From: Moringa oleifera
Lineage: Eukaryota; Streptophyta; Magnoliopsida; Brassicales; Moringaceae
Direction: 5' to 3'
Assembly: GCA_021397835.1 (NCBI GenBank)
Contig: JAJFZO010000609.1
Coordinates: 7,690,001-7,754,000 of the forward strand
Length of the DNA stretch: 64,000 bases
Shown: positions 12,931 through 26,256 of the stretch, one piece after another
Layout of the letters: each line of letters starts with the position of its first letter
Position numbering within the stretch: position 1 is the stretch's first letter
The notes under the pieces: model-generated
Told to the model about the DNA's origin: nothing
Seen by the model: only the letters and a program-made list of their open reading frames with translations
The model's database searches: none
Translations under genes and position numbers: made by a program

Positions 12931-14582
12931 TTGTGTTACTGTGTCAAAAAGAAACAGCACGTAAGCTCCTTTTTGGAGAGCCTGACTTCTCTTTCTTCGT
13001 GATACCCTGGGAAGGGCTTTTACCAATAATCAGCTGAGAGAAGAGAAAGCGCATTTGGCAAAGAGCAGTAATTGCGAGGACTTGAGGAGGCCACCGAGGA
13101 GCTGGTTTGTGGCTCGGATTTAAGGAAATTTAGAATCTTTTGCTTGAAATGAATAGAATATTTTTCTCTGCGGTCCGTTAGTGGGACTCTCTGGCGATTG
13201 TGCACGTGGCTTATTTTGATTAGTATTGGTGCCGTTTCTCCATGCTATTTGCCCTTGTCTAGTGAAGAGAGGTTGAGGCTGAGGCTGTGTCAAGAAACCG
13301 TTGGTTCACAAATTAATTTCCCTTTCATTAAAAAAAATCGAATATTTTTTCCTTTCTCAGGATTCCAATTGCATTCTTTGTCTCTCAAAAACGGAAAAGA
13401 TAGTTCAACTGCCATGAAAGAAAATTTTCATAATTTACTTAGCACTAGTTAGTTCTTGCCAGCAAAGGTGAAATCTAGTGGGGTTTCAATTTAATGATCA
13501 TCAATCACAATATTAGTCTTTAAACGATTAATTTTCTATCAGGAATTAAGTCATCCTTTAGGTCAAGATTTTGAAAATAAAACAAGACATTGAGCTTGCT
13601 CAGGGGGAAAGTGGATAATCACAATCATGATCATAAGAATCAAAAATTTAAGAGACAAAGAGTTATAAAGTAGTGTAGAGTTAATAAGAAATTTCACGTG
13701 ATGGACAAATGCTATGCAGAAACAAGTTTTTGGAGGTCCCCGAATTCGAGTTTACTTCAAATCTCTCTCTTTTTAGAAGAACAGTTAGAGCCCCATGACG
13801 ATTGGCTCAGTAGCATGAAGGAGTAAGATTATAAGGTGTGAAGCTTTAATTATCCCCTCCATTTCTTTTTAAACAGGCAGAGATTTTCAATTCAAGCTGT
13901 TACTTCCATAATTGTATCTTCGCTTGGTAGCTCTAATAGCTAGAGCGACTAGCCATTATTTTTATAAGTTCGTTTAACATTGAATAAGTAAAATGATTAG
14001 GGTGTGGTGTATATCGTTTTAAAATATTCCTAGCTTTTAATAAAATAAGTTGTTATGTGTTTAGCTTTTGTTAAACTATAATAAAAATTTCGTTTCAGAA
14101 AACAAATTTTTTTTAATTAAATTCTAATTTTAATCTTATAGACTAATTCACATTTTGTTTTTAAGAGCAAAACCATTGTAGGAAAAAAAAATCAATTTTG
14201 GACTGTAATAGCTTAATGGTAATAATATTGAAAATCGAGTTATACATTAAAATGATGAATTTTCTTGAAAATAATTGCATGCTTTTATAAGAAAACAACA
14301 AACACATTACAATTTATACGGACAAAATGTTTTTTAAAGAATTCAAAATAATATCATGAATAATTTAGGAGTTTGTAATTCAAAAGATAAAGAATTACAG
14401 CATTAATATCTTCAAAGAAACTACTCATGCCAACATTTCATATTTTAATATTATCTAAGGTAACTTCTTCCATTCATACCAAATTCTATAAATATTTTCG
14501 CTTTATATCTTACTATAGATCATATTATTTCTACACGTAAATAAATACATACTTTTCTTTTTCTTTAACAGTTTGCTTTGAA

Positions 14583-14666
14583 ATGGGAACTGAAGAAGAT
14601 AGTCTTTATGATTGGGTTCATCATAGAACCATAACCCTAACCTCTTTATTAAGATCTGAATGTTGA
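14583..14666 (+). pseudogene. Array module 1: short frame behind a TATA box
   Basis: TATAAATA stands at 14487-14494, about 90 bp before ATG 14583. The frame opens MGTEEDSLYDWVHHRTIT and stops after 27 codons. Homologous modules in later copies run further in the same frame, so this copy looks truncated by substitution. The family is unknown. Confidence 0.5.
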
Positions 14667-17058
14667 GCTTATGCTTATTCTAATCCTAGTCATTATAGGC
14701 CTACCCTAATTAGTCTTGGTCAACAAAGACAAAGCATAGTAGGGCTTTAATCTAGTGATCATCAATCACAATGTTAATCTCTCAACAACATGTTTCCTGT
14801 CAAGAATTAGGTCATTTGTTAAGTCAAGATTTTGAAAAGAAAGGACATATTGAGCCTCTTCGGGGAAAAAAATGGATAATCATAATCGCGATCATAGAAA
14901 TCAAAAGTTTAATAGCCAAAGGATTTCAAGGGAGCGTAGAGTTAATAAGGCATTCCATGCAGCGAATAAATGTTACGAAGAGACAAGTTTTTGAAAGTCT
15001 TCATATCTGAGTTTACTTCCAATCCCTTACTTTTTAAGAAGAATGGTTACAGCCCCATGACGATTGGCCTGCTAGTAGTATGAAGGAGTAAGATTATGAG
15101 GTGCAAAGCTTCAATTATCCCCTCTATTTCTTCTTAAACAGTAAAGGATTCTCAATTCAAGTAATTGCTTTTATAAATGTATCTTCACTTGGTAGCTCCA
15201 AAAGCTTGAGTGACTGGCCATTATTTTTATAAGTTCGCTTAACATTAAATGAGTAAAATTGTTATGGGTGTGGTGTACATCTTTTCAAAACGTTTGTAGC
15301 TTTTAATGAAATAATGTGTTATGTATTTGATTTTTGTTAAACTATAATAAAAATATCATTTTAAAACACAAAAATTTTTCAATTAAATTCTAATTTTAAT
15401 GTTATAAGGTTAATTCACATTTTGTTTTTAAGGGCAAAATCATTACAGGAAAAAAAATCAATTATTGAATGCTAATAGCTTTTTGTCAATAATACTGAAA
15501 ATTGAGTTACACATTAAAATGATGAATTTTCTTGAAAGTAATTACAGGCATTGATAAGAAAAAAAAAAGCGAAACATGATAATTTGAACAAATGAAATGT
15601 TTCTTAAAGAATCTAAAATAATATCACGAATAATTTATGAATTTGAGAAGAATTACATCCCTAATATCTTAAAAGAAATTACTTATGTCAACATTTCATA
15701 TTTTTAATATTATTTAGGGCAACTTAACTCACTTAACAAATTTTAACTTTTAAAAATATTTTCAAATAAACTTTGATTTACTCATTCTTTTCAAATGGGA
15801 CCTTAGTTCAAAATAATTGTGAAAAATTTACATATTTTTTTATTACCAAAATATATAAAAGAATGACTCAAATATGTTCTATATGTCATTCTAAGATCAT
15901 TCTTCAAATATGAATAACATTTTATTAACGATATATTTTTATGAAATATTTAAATATATGAGAGTATTAGGTATTTAGAAAAAAATAATTTTTAGTGCTC
16001 TTTAATTTTAATTTTTTTAATAACTGTCAAATATATTTTATAATTTTGAAAAATTTCAACCTAAATTTTATTGTGAAATATTTTTAAATTTGAAAATATT
16101 TAATTTTTAAAATTTTTTAATGTGATTTAATTTAATCCAAATCGATATTGATTTTGGGACTTTTTAGAGCTCATGATTTGTTAAAAGATAGACAAATGTT
16201 TTAACTAAAACATGAAAATGTTTATCAAACATTTATCGAACTATTAGTGCTAACTTAAAATAATGAATATACAGATCACTCTAATTTTAACTAAATTTTA
16301 TAGAGAGTTGTTGAGAAAAATATATTGACACAAAAGAAAATGCGTTTATATTAGTTTGAATTAGTGAAAGATTATTATCTAAAAAATATTATTGATTATC
16401 ATACATAAATTATTACAGAGTGATTAATTTATATAGAATATCCAAAATATATCATAACCACTTGAATAGTTAAAAAATTAAAAAAAAAATTGGTTTTTAA
16501 TGATACCAAACTACTCATTAGGAAAGAAGATGAGTATTTTGACTTAAAGAATAAGATAAAGCAACTAAAAATGAAAAAAAAAATATTTTTGTTGAAATAA
16601 TTTCTTATTGATCACTATCAAGCTTTCATAGTTTAAAGAAAGAATATTTCATTAAGATAAACAAAAAAAAAATTGAAATGATGAGAATTAATTATGGATG
16701 ATTAAAAGAAAATTAATACTTGTCTTATCTATTGTAAAAAAAGAAAACATTCTTAAATAATCAAATAAATATTTTATTATCAAAATTAGAGGTGAAAGTA
16801 ATTATTTAATATTTATAAATATTAAAATAAAAATATTTAAAAATTTTTTGTTACAAAGATAATGTAACTAATCCTTTTTCTATTAGGAAAGGAATAGCTT
16901 GTCATATTAGTAACCTTAATCCCCTCACTTGTCCCACTTATAAACAAACTATGATTTGTGACTATAGATATTTCCCCTTCTTGTCTTGTTATAGACTATG
17001 TCATTTTGACACATAAATAAATACACGCTTCTCTCTTTCTTTGACACTTTACCTTGAA

Positions 17059-17145
17059 ATGGGAATCGAAAAAGATAGTCTTCATGATCAGGTTCATTAT
17101 AGAGGACACATAACCTTAACTTTTTCATTAAGATCTCAAAGCTGA
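17059..17145 (+). pseudogene. Array module 2: short frame, TATA eroded
   Basis: The frame opens MGIEKDSLHDQVHYRGHIT and stops after 28 codons. The TATA position (16963-16970) reads TATAGATA, one base off the form in the other copies. Product unknown. Confidence 0.45.
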
Positions 17146-18695
17146 CCTTATACTTATCCTAATCCTAGTCGTTATAGGCCTACTCTATTTAGTTTTTATC
17201 AGCAAAAAAGAAGCATAGTGGGACTTTAATCTAGTGATCACTAATCATAATGGCAATCTCTAAACGATAAATTTCTTGCCAAGAACTGGATCATTCATCA
17301 CGTCAAGATTTTTAAAAGAGATGAGACATTAAGCTTCATCAGAGGGAAAATAGATAATCATAACTGTGATCATAGGAATCAAAAATTTAACAGCTAAAGG
17401 ATTTCAAGGAAGTGTAGAGTTAATAAAGGATTCTGTATGGCAGATAAATGCTATGTAGTGACAAGTTTTGGAAGGTCTTCAAATCAAAGTTTACTTCAAA
17501 TCCCTCGCTTTTTAGGAAGAACTGTTACAGCCACATGACGATTGACTTACTAGTAGCATGAAGGAGTAAGATTATGAGGTGCCAAGACAATTGTCCCTTC
17601 TATCTTTTTTCTTAAACAAGGAAGGATTCTCAATTCAATCATTACTTCCATAAATGTATGTTTGTTTGGTACCTCCAAGAGCTAGAGCGATTAGCCATTG
17701 TTTTTATAAGTTCGCTTAACATTGAATGTGTACAATTGTTAGAGGTGTGATGTATATCGTTTTAAAATGTTTGTAGCTTTTAGTGGAATAAGGTGTTATG
17801 TTTTTTATTATTGTTAAACTATAATAAAAATATCATTGCAAAACACAAAAATTAACCAATTAAATTCTAATTTTAATCTTATAGGTTAATTCACATTTTG
17901 TTTTTAAGTGCAAAATCATTATAGAAAAAATAATTATTGGATGTTAATAGCTTTTTCTCAATAATATTGAAAATTGAATTACACATTAAAATGATGAATT
18001 TTCTTGAAGGTAATTACAGGTATTTATAAGAAAAAAAAGAAACATGAAAATTTGAATAGATAAAATGTTTCTCAAAAAAATTGAATTGTTATAGAGTAAC
18101 AAATTTATAGTAAAAAAAATTGAGAGATTTTTATTGTCAATTAGACCAAACTGCTCACTAGGAGAGAAGATGAGTATCTTGATTTAAAGAATAAGATAAT
18201 GCGATTAGAAATAAAAATAAAATATTTATTTTGAAATAATTTTTTATTCAACACTATCAAGCTTTCATATTTTAAAGAAAGAATATTTCATTAAGATAAA
18301 TTAAAAAAAATTGAAAGGAAGAGAATTAATTACGGATTATTAAAACAAAACTGATGCTTGTCTTTTCTATTGTAAAAAAAAAGTATTTTTAAATAATCAA
18401 ATAAATATTTTATCATCTAAATGAGAGGTAAAAATAATTATTTAATGTTATTAAATATAAAAATAGAAACATTTAAAAATTTTCAATTACAAAGATAATG
18501 TAACTGATCATTATTCTATTAATAAGAGATTAACTTGTCATATTAGGAACCTTAATCTCCTCACTTGTCCCACTTATAAACAAATTGTAATTTGTGAGTT
18601 ATAAATATTTCTTCTTCCTATCTTGCTATAGACCATATCATTTCCACACATAAACAAATGCATATTTCTCTCTTACTTTGACACTTTGCTTTGAA

Positions 18696-18746
18696 ATGAA
18701 AACCAAAAAAGATTATCTTCATGATCGGTTCGTCATAGAATCGTAA
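18696..18746 (+). pseudogene. Array module 3: frameshifted short frame behind TATA box
   Basis: TATAAATA is at 18600-18607 and ATG at 18696. A one-base deletion after codon 11 (MKTKKDYLHDR, then a shifted frame) ends the reading after 16 codons. In the other frame the later conserved block remains readable. Confidence 0.45.
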
Positions 18747-21138
18747 CCCCAACCACTTCGTTAAGGTGTCAAAGTCGAACTTATGATTATTCTAATCCTA
18801 CTCATTATAGGCCTACTCTAATTAGTTCTTGTCAGCAAAGGCGAAGCATAGGGGGTCTTCAATCTAGTAATCACTAATCACAATGTCAATCTCTCAATGA
18901 TAAATTTTTTGTCAAGAACTAGGTCATCCGTCAGGTCAAGATTTTAAAAAGAGAGGAGATATTCAACCACATCGAGGAGAAAATAAATAATCACAATCGC
19001 GATCATAGCAATCAAAAGTTTAACAGCTAAAGGATTTCAAGGCATTGTAGAGTTAATAAGGTATATCGCGTGGCAGATAAATACTATGTAGGGATAAGTT
19101 TTTGGAGGTCTTCGAATTTGAGTTTACTTTTAATTCCTCGCTTTTTTGGAAGAGCGGTTCGAGCGCCATGACGATTGCCCCGTCAGTCGCATTAAGGAGT
19201 AAGATTATGCAGCACAATGCTTTCATTATCCCATCCATTTCTTTTTAAACAAGAAGGAATTCTCAATTCAAGCATTACTTTCATAAATGTATCTTCCCCT
19301 GGCAGCTACAAAAGCTAAAGCAACTAGCCATTGTATTCATAAGTTCGCTGAACATTGAGTGAGTAAAATTGTTAGAGATGTATGTATATCATTTTAAACA
19401 TTTGTAGCTTTTAATGAAAAAAAGGTGTTATGTTTTTTTATTTTTGTTCAACTATAGTAAAAATATCATTTCAAAACACATAAATTTTGCTATGAAATTC
19501 TAATTTTAATCTTATAGGTTAATTGACATTTTGTTTTTGAAAGCGAAATCATTAAGAGAAAAAAAAAATCAATTATTGCATGTTAATAGCCTTTTGCCAA
19601 TAATATTGAAAATCGAATTTAGCATTAAAACAATGAATTTTGTTGAAAGTAATTATATGCATTTATAAAAAAGTAAAATAAAAACATGACAATTTGAGCA
19701 AATAAAATGTTTCCTAAAGAATCTAAAATAATATCATGAATGATTTATCAATTTGAAATTCAAAAAATGAAGAATTACGGCACTAATATTTTAAAAGAAT
19801 TAACATGCCAATATTTTCATATTTTTAATATTATTTAGGGCAACTTCTCTTTCTCAACAAATTCTAACTTTTAAAAAAGATTTTGAATAAACTCTAATTT
19901 GTTGATTCTGTTCAAATTGAACTTTAGTTAAAAATGATTATGAAAAATTTACGTATTTTTCTATTACCAAAATACGTAAAAGAATAACTTAAAAAATTTT
20001 TACATGCCATCCCAATATCATTCTTTAAATACGAATAATATTTTATTTACGACATGTTTTTGTAAAATAATCAAATATATGAGAGTATTTAGTGTCTAGA
20101 AAAAATAATTTTAAGTATTCTTTAATTTTGATTTTTTTAGTAACGAGTTAAACACATTTTACAGTTGTGAAAAATTTCAACTCAAATTTCATTGTGAAAT
20201 CTTTTCAAAATTAAAAATATTTAATTTTTAAAATTTTTCAATGTGATTGAATTTGATCCAATTTGATATTTGTTTGGGACTTTTTGAAGCTCACGGTTTG
20301 TTTGAAGATAGACAAATATGTTAACTCAAAACATGAAAATATTTATCAGACATATATCAAACTATTAGTGCTAACTTAAAATAGTGAATATACACATCAC
20401 TCTAATTTTAACTAAATTTTATAGAGAGTTGTTGAGAACAATATTTGACACAAAATAAAATGTGTTTATATTAGTGTGAATTAGTAAAATATTATTACAC
20501 AAATTATTACAGGATAACAAATTTATATTGGATATCCAAAATATATCACGCCCACATAAACAGTAAAAAAGAAAATTAAAAAATTTTTGTTTTTAATTAG
20601 ACAAGACTACTCACTAGAAGAGAAGAAGAGTATCTTGATTTAAAGAATAAGATAATGCAACTAGAAATGAAAAATAAAATATTTATTTTAAAATAATTTC
20701 TTATTCAACACTATCAAGCTTTCATATTTAAAAAAAATATTTTATTACGATAAATTAAAAAATTGAAAGGATAAGAATTAATTATGGATTATTAAAAAAA
20801 TTGATATTTGTCTTGTCTATTGTTAAAAAAAATAAGTATTTTTAAATAATCAAATAAATAATTTATCATCTAAATGAGAGGTGAAAATAATTATTTAATA
20901 TAAAAATAAAAACATTTAAAAAATTTCAATTACAAAGATAATGTAACTGATCCTTCTTCTATTAGTAAGAGATTAGCTTGTCATAATAAGAACCTTAATC
21001 CCCTCACTTGTCCCACTTATAAACAAACTATAATTTGTGAGCTATAAATATTTTTTCTTCCTATCTTGATATAGACCATATCATTTCTACACATAAACAA
21101 ATACATGCTTCTCTCTTTCCTTGACACTTTGCTATGAA

Positions 21139-21282
21139 ATGGGAATCGAAAAAGATTGTCTTTATGATTGGGTTCGTCATAGAACTGTAACCCTAACCAC
21201 TTCATTAAGATCTCAAAGGCGACCTTATGCTTATTCTAATCCTACTCGTTATAGGCCTACCCTAGTTAGTTCTTGTCAGTAA
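21139..21282 (+). pseudogene. Array module 4: 47-codon frame behind TATA box
   Basis: TATAAATA lies at 21043-21050 and the ATG at 21139. The reading runs MGIEKDCLYDWVRHRTVTLT and on through RPYAYSNPTRYRPTLVSSC, ending at a TAA where other copies continue. It is one of the better kept modules. No similarity to a protein I know. Confidence 0.5.
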
Positions 21283-23596
21283 CGACAAAAGCACAAGGGC
21301 GCTTTAATCTAGTGATCACTAATCCCAATGTTAGTCTCTCAACGACAAATTTTTTGTCAAGAACTAGATCAATCGTTAGGTTAAGATTTTGAAAAGAGAA
21401 GAGACATTGAGCCTCGTTGGGGAGAAAATGGATAATTACAACCGCTGTCATAGGAATCAAAAGTTTAACAACCAAAGGATTTCAAGGCAATGTAAAGTTA
21501 ATAAGGGATTCCACATTGCGGATAAATACTACGCAGAAACAAGTTTTTGAAGGTCTAGGAATCTAAGGTTACTTCCAATCTCTCGCTTTTTGGGAAGAAC
21601 GATTCGAGCACCATGACGATTGGTCCACTGGTAGCATGAAGGAGTAAGATTATGCATTATGATGCTGTCATTATCATATCCATTTCTTTTTAAACAAGAA
21701 GGGATTCTTAATTCAAGCATTACTTTCATAAATGTATCTTCTCCTGGTAGTTATAAAAGCTAGAGTAACTAGCCATTGTTTTCATAAGTTCGCTTAATAT
21801 TGAATGAGTAAAATTATTAGGAGTGTGGTGCATATCGTTTCAAAACGTTCGTAGCTTTTAATGAAATAAGGTGTTATGTTTTTTATTTTTGTTAAACTAT
21901 AATAAAAATATCATTTCAAAACACAAAAATTTTACAATTAAATTCTAATTTTAATCTTATAGGTTAATTCACATTTTTTTAAAGAGCGAAATCATTATAG
22001 AAAAACAAAATTCAATTATTGCATGTTAATAGCCATTTGTCAATAATGTTGAAAATCGAATTACGCATTAAAATAATGAATTTTGTTGAAAGTAATTACA
22101 TGCTTTTATAAGAAAAATAAAAACAAAATAAAAATATAGCAATTTGAGTTAATGAAATATTTCTTAAAGAATCTAAAATAATGTTATGAATAATTTATCA
22201 ATTTGAAATTAAAAAAAATGAAGAATTACGGCACTAATATTTTAAAAGAAATTACCCATGCCAATATTTTATATTTTTAATATTATTTAGGGCAACTTCT
22301 CTCTCAAAACAAATTTTAACTTTTAAAAAAGTTTTCGAATGAACTCTAATTTTCTAATTATGTTTAAATTGGACTTTAGTTCAAAATGATTGTGAAATAT
22401 TTACATATTTTCTATTACTAAAATACGTAAAAGAATGATTCAAATGAATTTTACATACTATCCCAATATCATTCTTCAAATACCAATAATATTTTATTTA
22501 TGACATATTTTTGTGAAATATTTAAATATATGAGAGTATTTGGTGTCTAGAAAATAATAATTTTAAGTACTTTTTAATTTTGATTTTTTTAGTAACTGGT
22601 TAAATATATATTATAGTTGTGAAAAATTTCAACTCAAATTTCATTGTGAGATCTTTTCAAAATTAAAAAATATTTAATTTTTAAAATTTTTCAATGTGAC
22701 TCAATTCAATGCACTTTTTAAAGCTCACAGTTTGTTTGAAGATAGGCAAATGTGTTAACTCAAACATGAAAATATTTATCGAATATATATGGAACTATTA
22801 ATGCTAACTTAAAATAGTGAATATACATATCACTTTAATTTTCACTAAATTTTATAGAGAGTTGTTGAGATAAAAATGTTAACACAAAATAAAATGTGTT
22901 AATTAGTAAAAGATAATTATAAAAAAAAATTATAGATTATCGTACATAAATTATTACAGATTAACAAATTTACATTGGATAACCAAAATATATCATGCCC
23001 ACATAAACAGCAAAAAAATTTGAGAAATTTTTGTTTTCAATTAGACCAAACTACTCACTGGGAGAGAAGAAAAGTATCTTGATTTAAAGAATAAGATAAT
23101 ACAACTAGAAATGAAAAATAAAATACTTATTATGAAATAATTTCTTATTCAACACTATTAAGTTTTCATATTTTAAAGAACGAATATTTCAACGAGATAA
23201 ATTAAAAAAAAATTAAATGATGGGAATTAATTATGGATTATTAAAAGAAAATTAATACTTGTCTTGTCTATTGTAAGGAAAAGGTATTTTTAAATAATTA
23301 AATAAATATTTTATCATCTAAATGATAGGTGAACATAATTATTTAATATTATTAAATATCAAAATAAAAACTTTTAAAAAATTTCAATTACAAAGATAAT
23401 ATAACTGATCTTTCTTCTATTAGTAAGAGATTAACTTGTCATATTAAAAACTTTAATCCCCTCACTTGTTCCATTTATAAACAAACTGTAATTTGTGAGA
23501 CATAAATATTTTCCCTTCCTATCTTGCTATGGACTATATTATTACTACACATAAACAAATACATACTTCTCTTTTTCTTTGACTTTTTAGTTTGAA

Positions 23597-23848
23597 ATAG
23601 GAACCAAAAAAGATAGTATTCATGATCGAGTTCGTCATAAAATCGTAACCCTAACTGCTTCATTAAAATCTCAAAGTCGACCTTATGCTTTTTCTAATCC
23701 TACTCATTATAGGTCTACCCTAGTTAGTTCTTGTCAGGAAAGGCGAAGCATAAGGGGGCTTCAATCTAGTGATCATCAATCACAATGTGATCTTTCAACG
23801 ACAATTTTTTTATCAAGAACTAGGTCATTCATCAGGTCAAGATTTTGA
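23597..23848 (+). pseudogene. Array module 5: longest open frame (83 codons), start codon lost
   Basis: The consensus ATG is ATA here, and the TATA site (23501-23508) reads CATAAATA. The frame stays open for 83 codons, further than any other copy. It passes RPYAFSNPTHYRSTLVSSC, then an Arg/Ser-rich tail (SIRGLQSSDHQSQC, SRTRSFIRSRF). Downstream of the TGA the other frames are also closed. Function unknown. Confidence 0.5.
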
Positions 23849-26070
23849 AAAAAAAGGAGACATTGAGCCTCGCTGGGGTGAAAATTGATAATCACAACCA
23901 CGATCATAGGAATCAAAATTTTAACAGACAAAGGATTTCAAGGTAGCATAAAGCTAATAAGGGATTCCACATGGTAGATAAATACTATGCTGGGACAAGT
24001 TTTTGGAGGTCTTCGGATCTGAGTTTACTTCCAATCCCTCACTTTTTAGGAAGAATAGTTTGAGTGCCATGACGATTAGCCCACCAATAGCATGAAGGAG
24101 TAAGATTATACGATGCGAAGCTTTCATTATCCTATCCATTACTTTTAAAATAAGAAGGGATTCTCAATTCAAGCATTATTTCCATAAATGCATCTTTCTC
24201 TTGTAGCTATAAAAGCTAAAGGGACTACCCATTGTTTTTATAAGTTCGCTGAACATTGAATGAGTTAAATTGTTAGGGGTGTGTTATATATCGTTTCAAA
24301 ACATTCGTAGCTTTTAATGAAATAATGTATTATGTTTTTGATTTTTATTAAATTATAATGAAAATATCATTTCAAAACACAAAAATTTTACAATTAAATT
24401 CTTGTTTTAATCTTATAGATTAATTGACATTTTGTTTTTTAGAGCGAAATCGTTATAGAAAAAAAAATCAATTATTACAGTTCAATAGCCTTTTGTCAAT
24501 AATATTGAAAATCAAATTACGCATTAAAACGAAGAATTTTGTTGAAAGTATTTACATGCATTTATAAGAAAATAAAAACAAAATAGAAACATGATAATTT
24601 GAGTAGATAAAATGTTTCTTAAAGAATCTAAAATAATATCATGAATAATTTTTGAATTTAAAATTTTAAAAAAAGGAAGAATCATAGCCCATATCTTAAA
24701 AGAAATTACTGATGCCAACATTTCATATTTTTGATATTATTTAAGGTAACTTCTCTCTCTCAACAAATTTTAACTTTTAAAGAAGTTTTCAAATAAACTC
24801 TAATTTACTGATTATGTTCACATTGAGCCTTAGCTCAAAATGATTGTGAAAAAATTAATTTTTTATTTTTTAAATACATAAAAAATAATTCAAATAAATA
24901 TTACACGTCATCTCAAGATCATTATTCAAATATGAATAATATTTTATTTATGATATATTTTTATAATATTTTTTTCTTTATGAGAGCATTAGGGGTTTTT
25001 TAAAAAACAATAGTGCTCTTTAATTTTATTTTTCTAATAATTGGTCAAATATATTTTGCTATTGTGAAAAATTTTAACTCAAATTTCATTGTGAACTCTT
25101 TTCAAAGTTTAGAATCTTTAATTATCAAAACTTTTCAATATGATTCAAATTCAATTCAAATTGATATTTTCTTTTTCGGTACTTTTTAAGGCTCACAATT
25201 TGTTTGAAGATAAACAAATGTGTTAACTCAAAATGAAAATATTTATCAAACATTTATCGTACTATTAGTGCTAACGTAAAATAATGAATACACAGATCAC
25301 TTTAATTTAAACTAAATTTTATTAAGAGTGGTTGAGATAAATATGTTAGCACAAAATAAAATGTGTTTATATTATTAGTTTGAATTAGTAAAATATTATT
25401 ATATAAAAAATATTACAAATTATTGTACATAAATTGTTATAGAATAACAAATTTACTTGGGATATCCAAAATATCTAACGCCCACTTGAACAATAAAAAA
25501 ACTGAAAGTATTGGTTTTCAGTTAGATCAAATTGCTCATTGGAAGACACAATGAGAATCTTGATATAAAGAATAAGATAATGTAACTAAAAATGAAAAAA
25601 AAAATCATTTCGAAATAATTTCTTATTCAACATTATTAAGCTTTAAGATTTTAAAGAAAGAATATTTCATTAAGATAAATAAAAAAATCACAGGATGAGA
25701 ATTAATTATCAATTATTAAAATAAAATTGATATTTGTCTTGTCTGCTGTAAAAAAAATACATTTTTAAATAACCAAATAAATATTTTATCATCCAAATAA
25801 GAGGTGAAAATAAATAATTTATATTTATAAATATTAAAATAGAAACATTTAAACAATTTCAATTATAAAGATAATGAAATCAATCCTTCTTCTAATAAAA
25901 AGAGATTAGCTTGTCATATTGGGAACCTTAATCCCCTCAGTGGTCCCACTTATAAACAAGCTGTAATTTGTGAGCTATAAATATTTTCTCTTCCCATCTT
26001 GCTATAGATATATCATTTTTGTACATAAATAAATACATACTTCTCTTTTTCTTTGACAGTTTGCTTTGAA

Positions 26071-26256
26071 ATGGGAAATGTAAAAGATAATCCTCATGAT
26101 CGGGTTTTTTTTAGAACCTTAACCCTAACCACTTTATTAAGATCTCAAAGTCAACCTTATGCTTATTTTAATCCTAGCCATTATAAGCCTATTGTTAGTT
26201 CTTGTCAACAAAGACCAAGCATAATGGGGCTTCAATCTAGTGATCACCAATCATAA
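26071..26256 (+). CDS. Array module 6: best-preserved small frame (61 codons), unknown product
   Basis: TATAAATA at 25976-25983 is followed 88 bp later by ATG 26071. The 61-residue frame opens MGNVKDNPHDRVFF, is basic and Ser/Gln-rich, and has no membrane segment or recognisable domain. A 6-bp in-frame deletion removes two residues present in module 4 (TL before VSSC). It is the only copy with TATA, ATG and the distal block GLQSSDHQS all intact. Whether it is expressed cannot be told; it may equally be one relic among relics. Confidence 0.35.
   Translation: MGNVKDNPHDRVFFRTLTLTTLLRSQSQPYAYFNPSHYKPIVSSCQQRPSIMGLQSSDHQS

Noticed and set aside
19053..24139. Minus-strand small frames recurring in two array copies (19053-19238 and 23954-24139)
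   Set aside because: They recur because the DNA is repeated. They are broken in the other copies, and they have no promoter-like or protein-family support.
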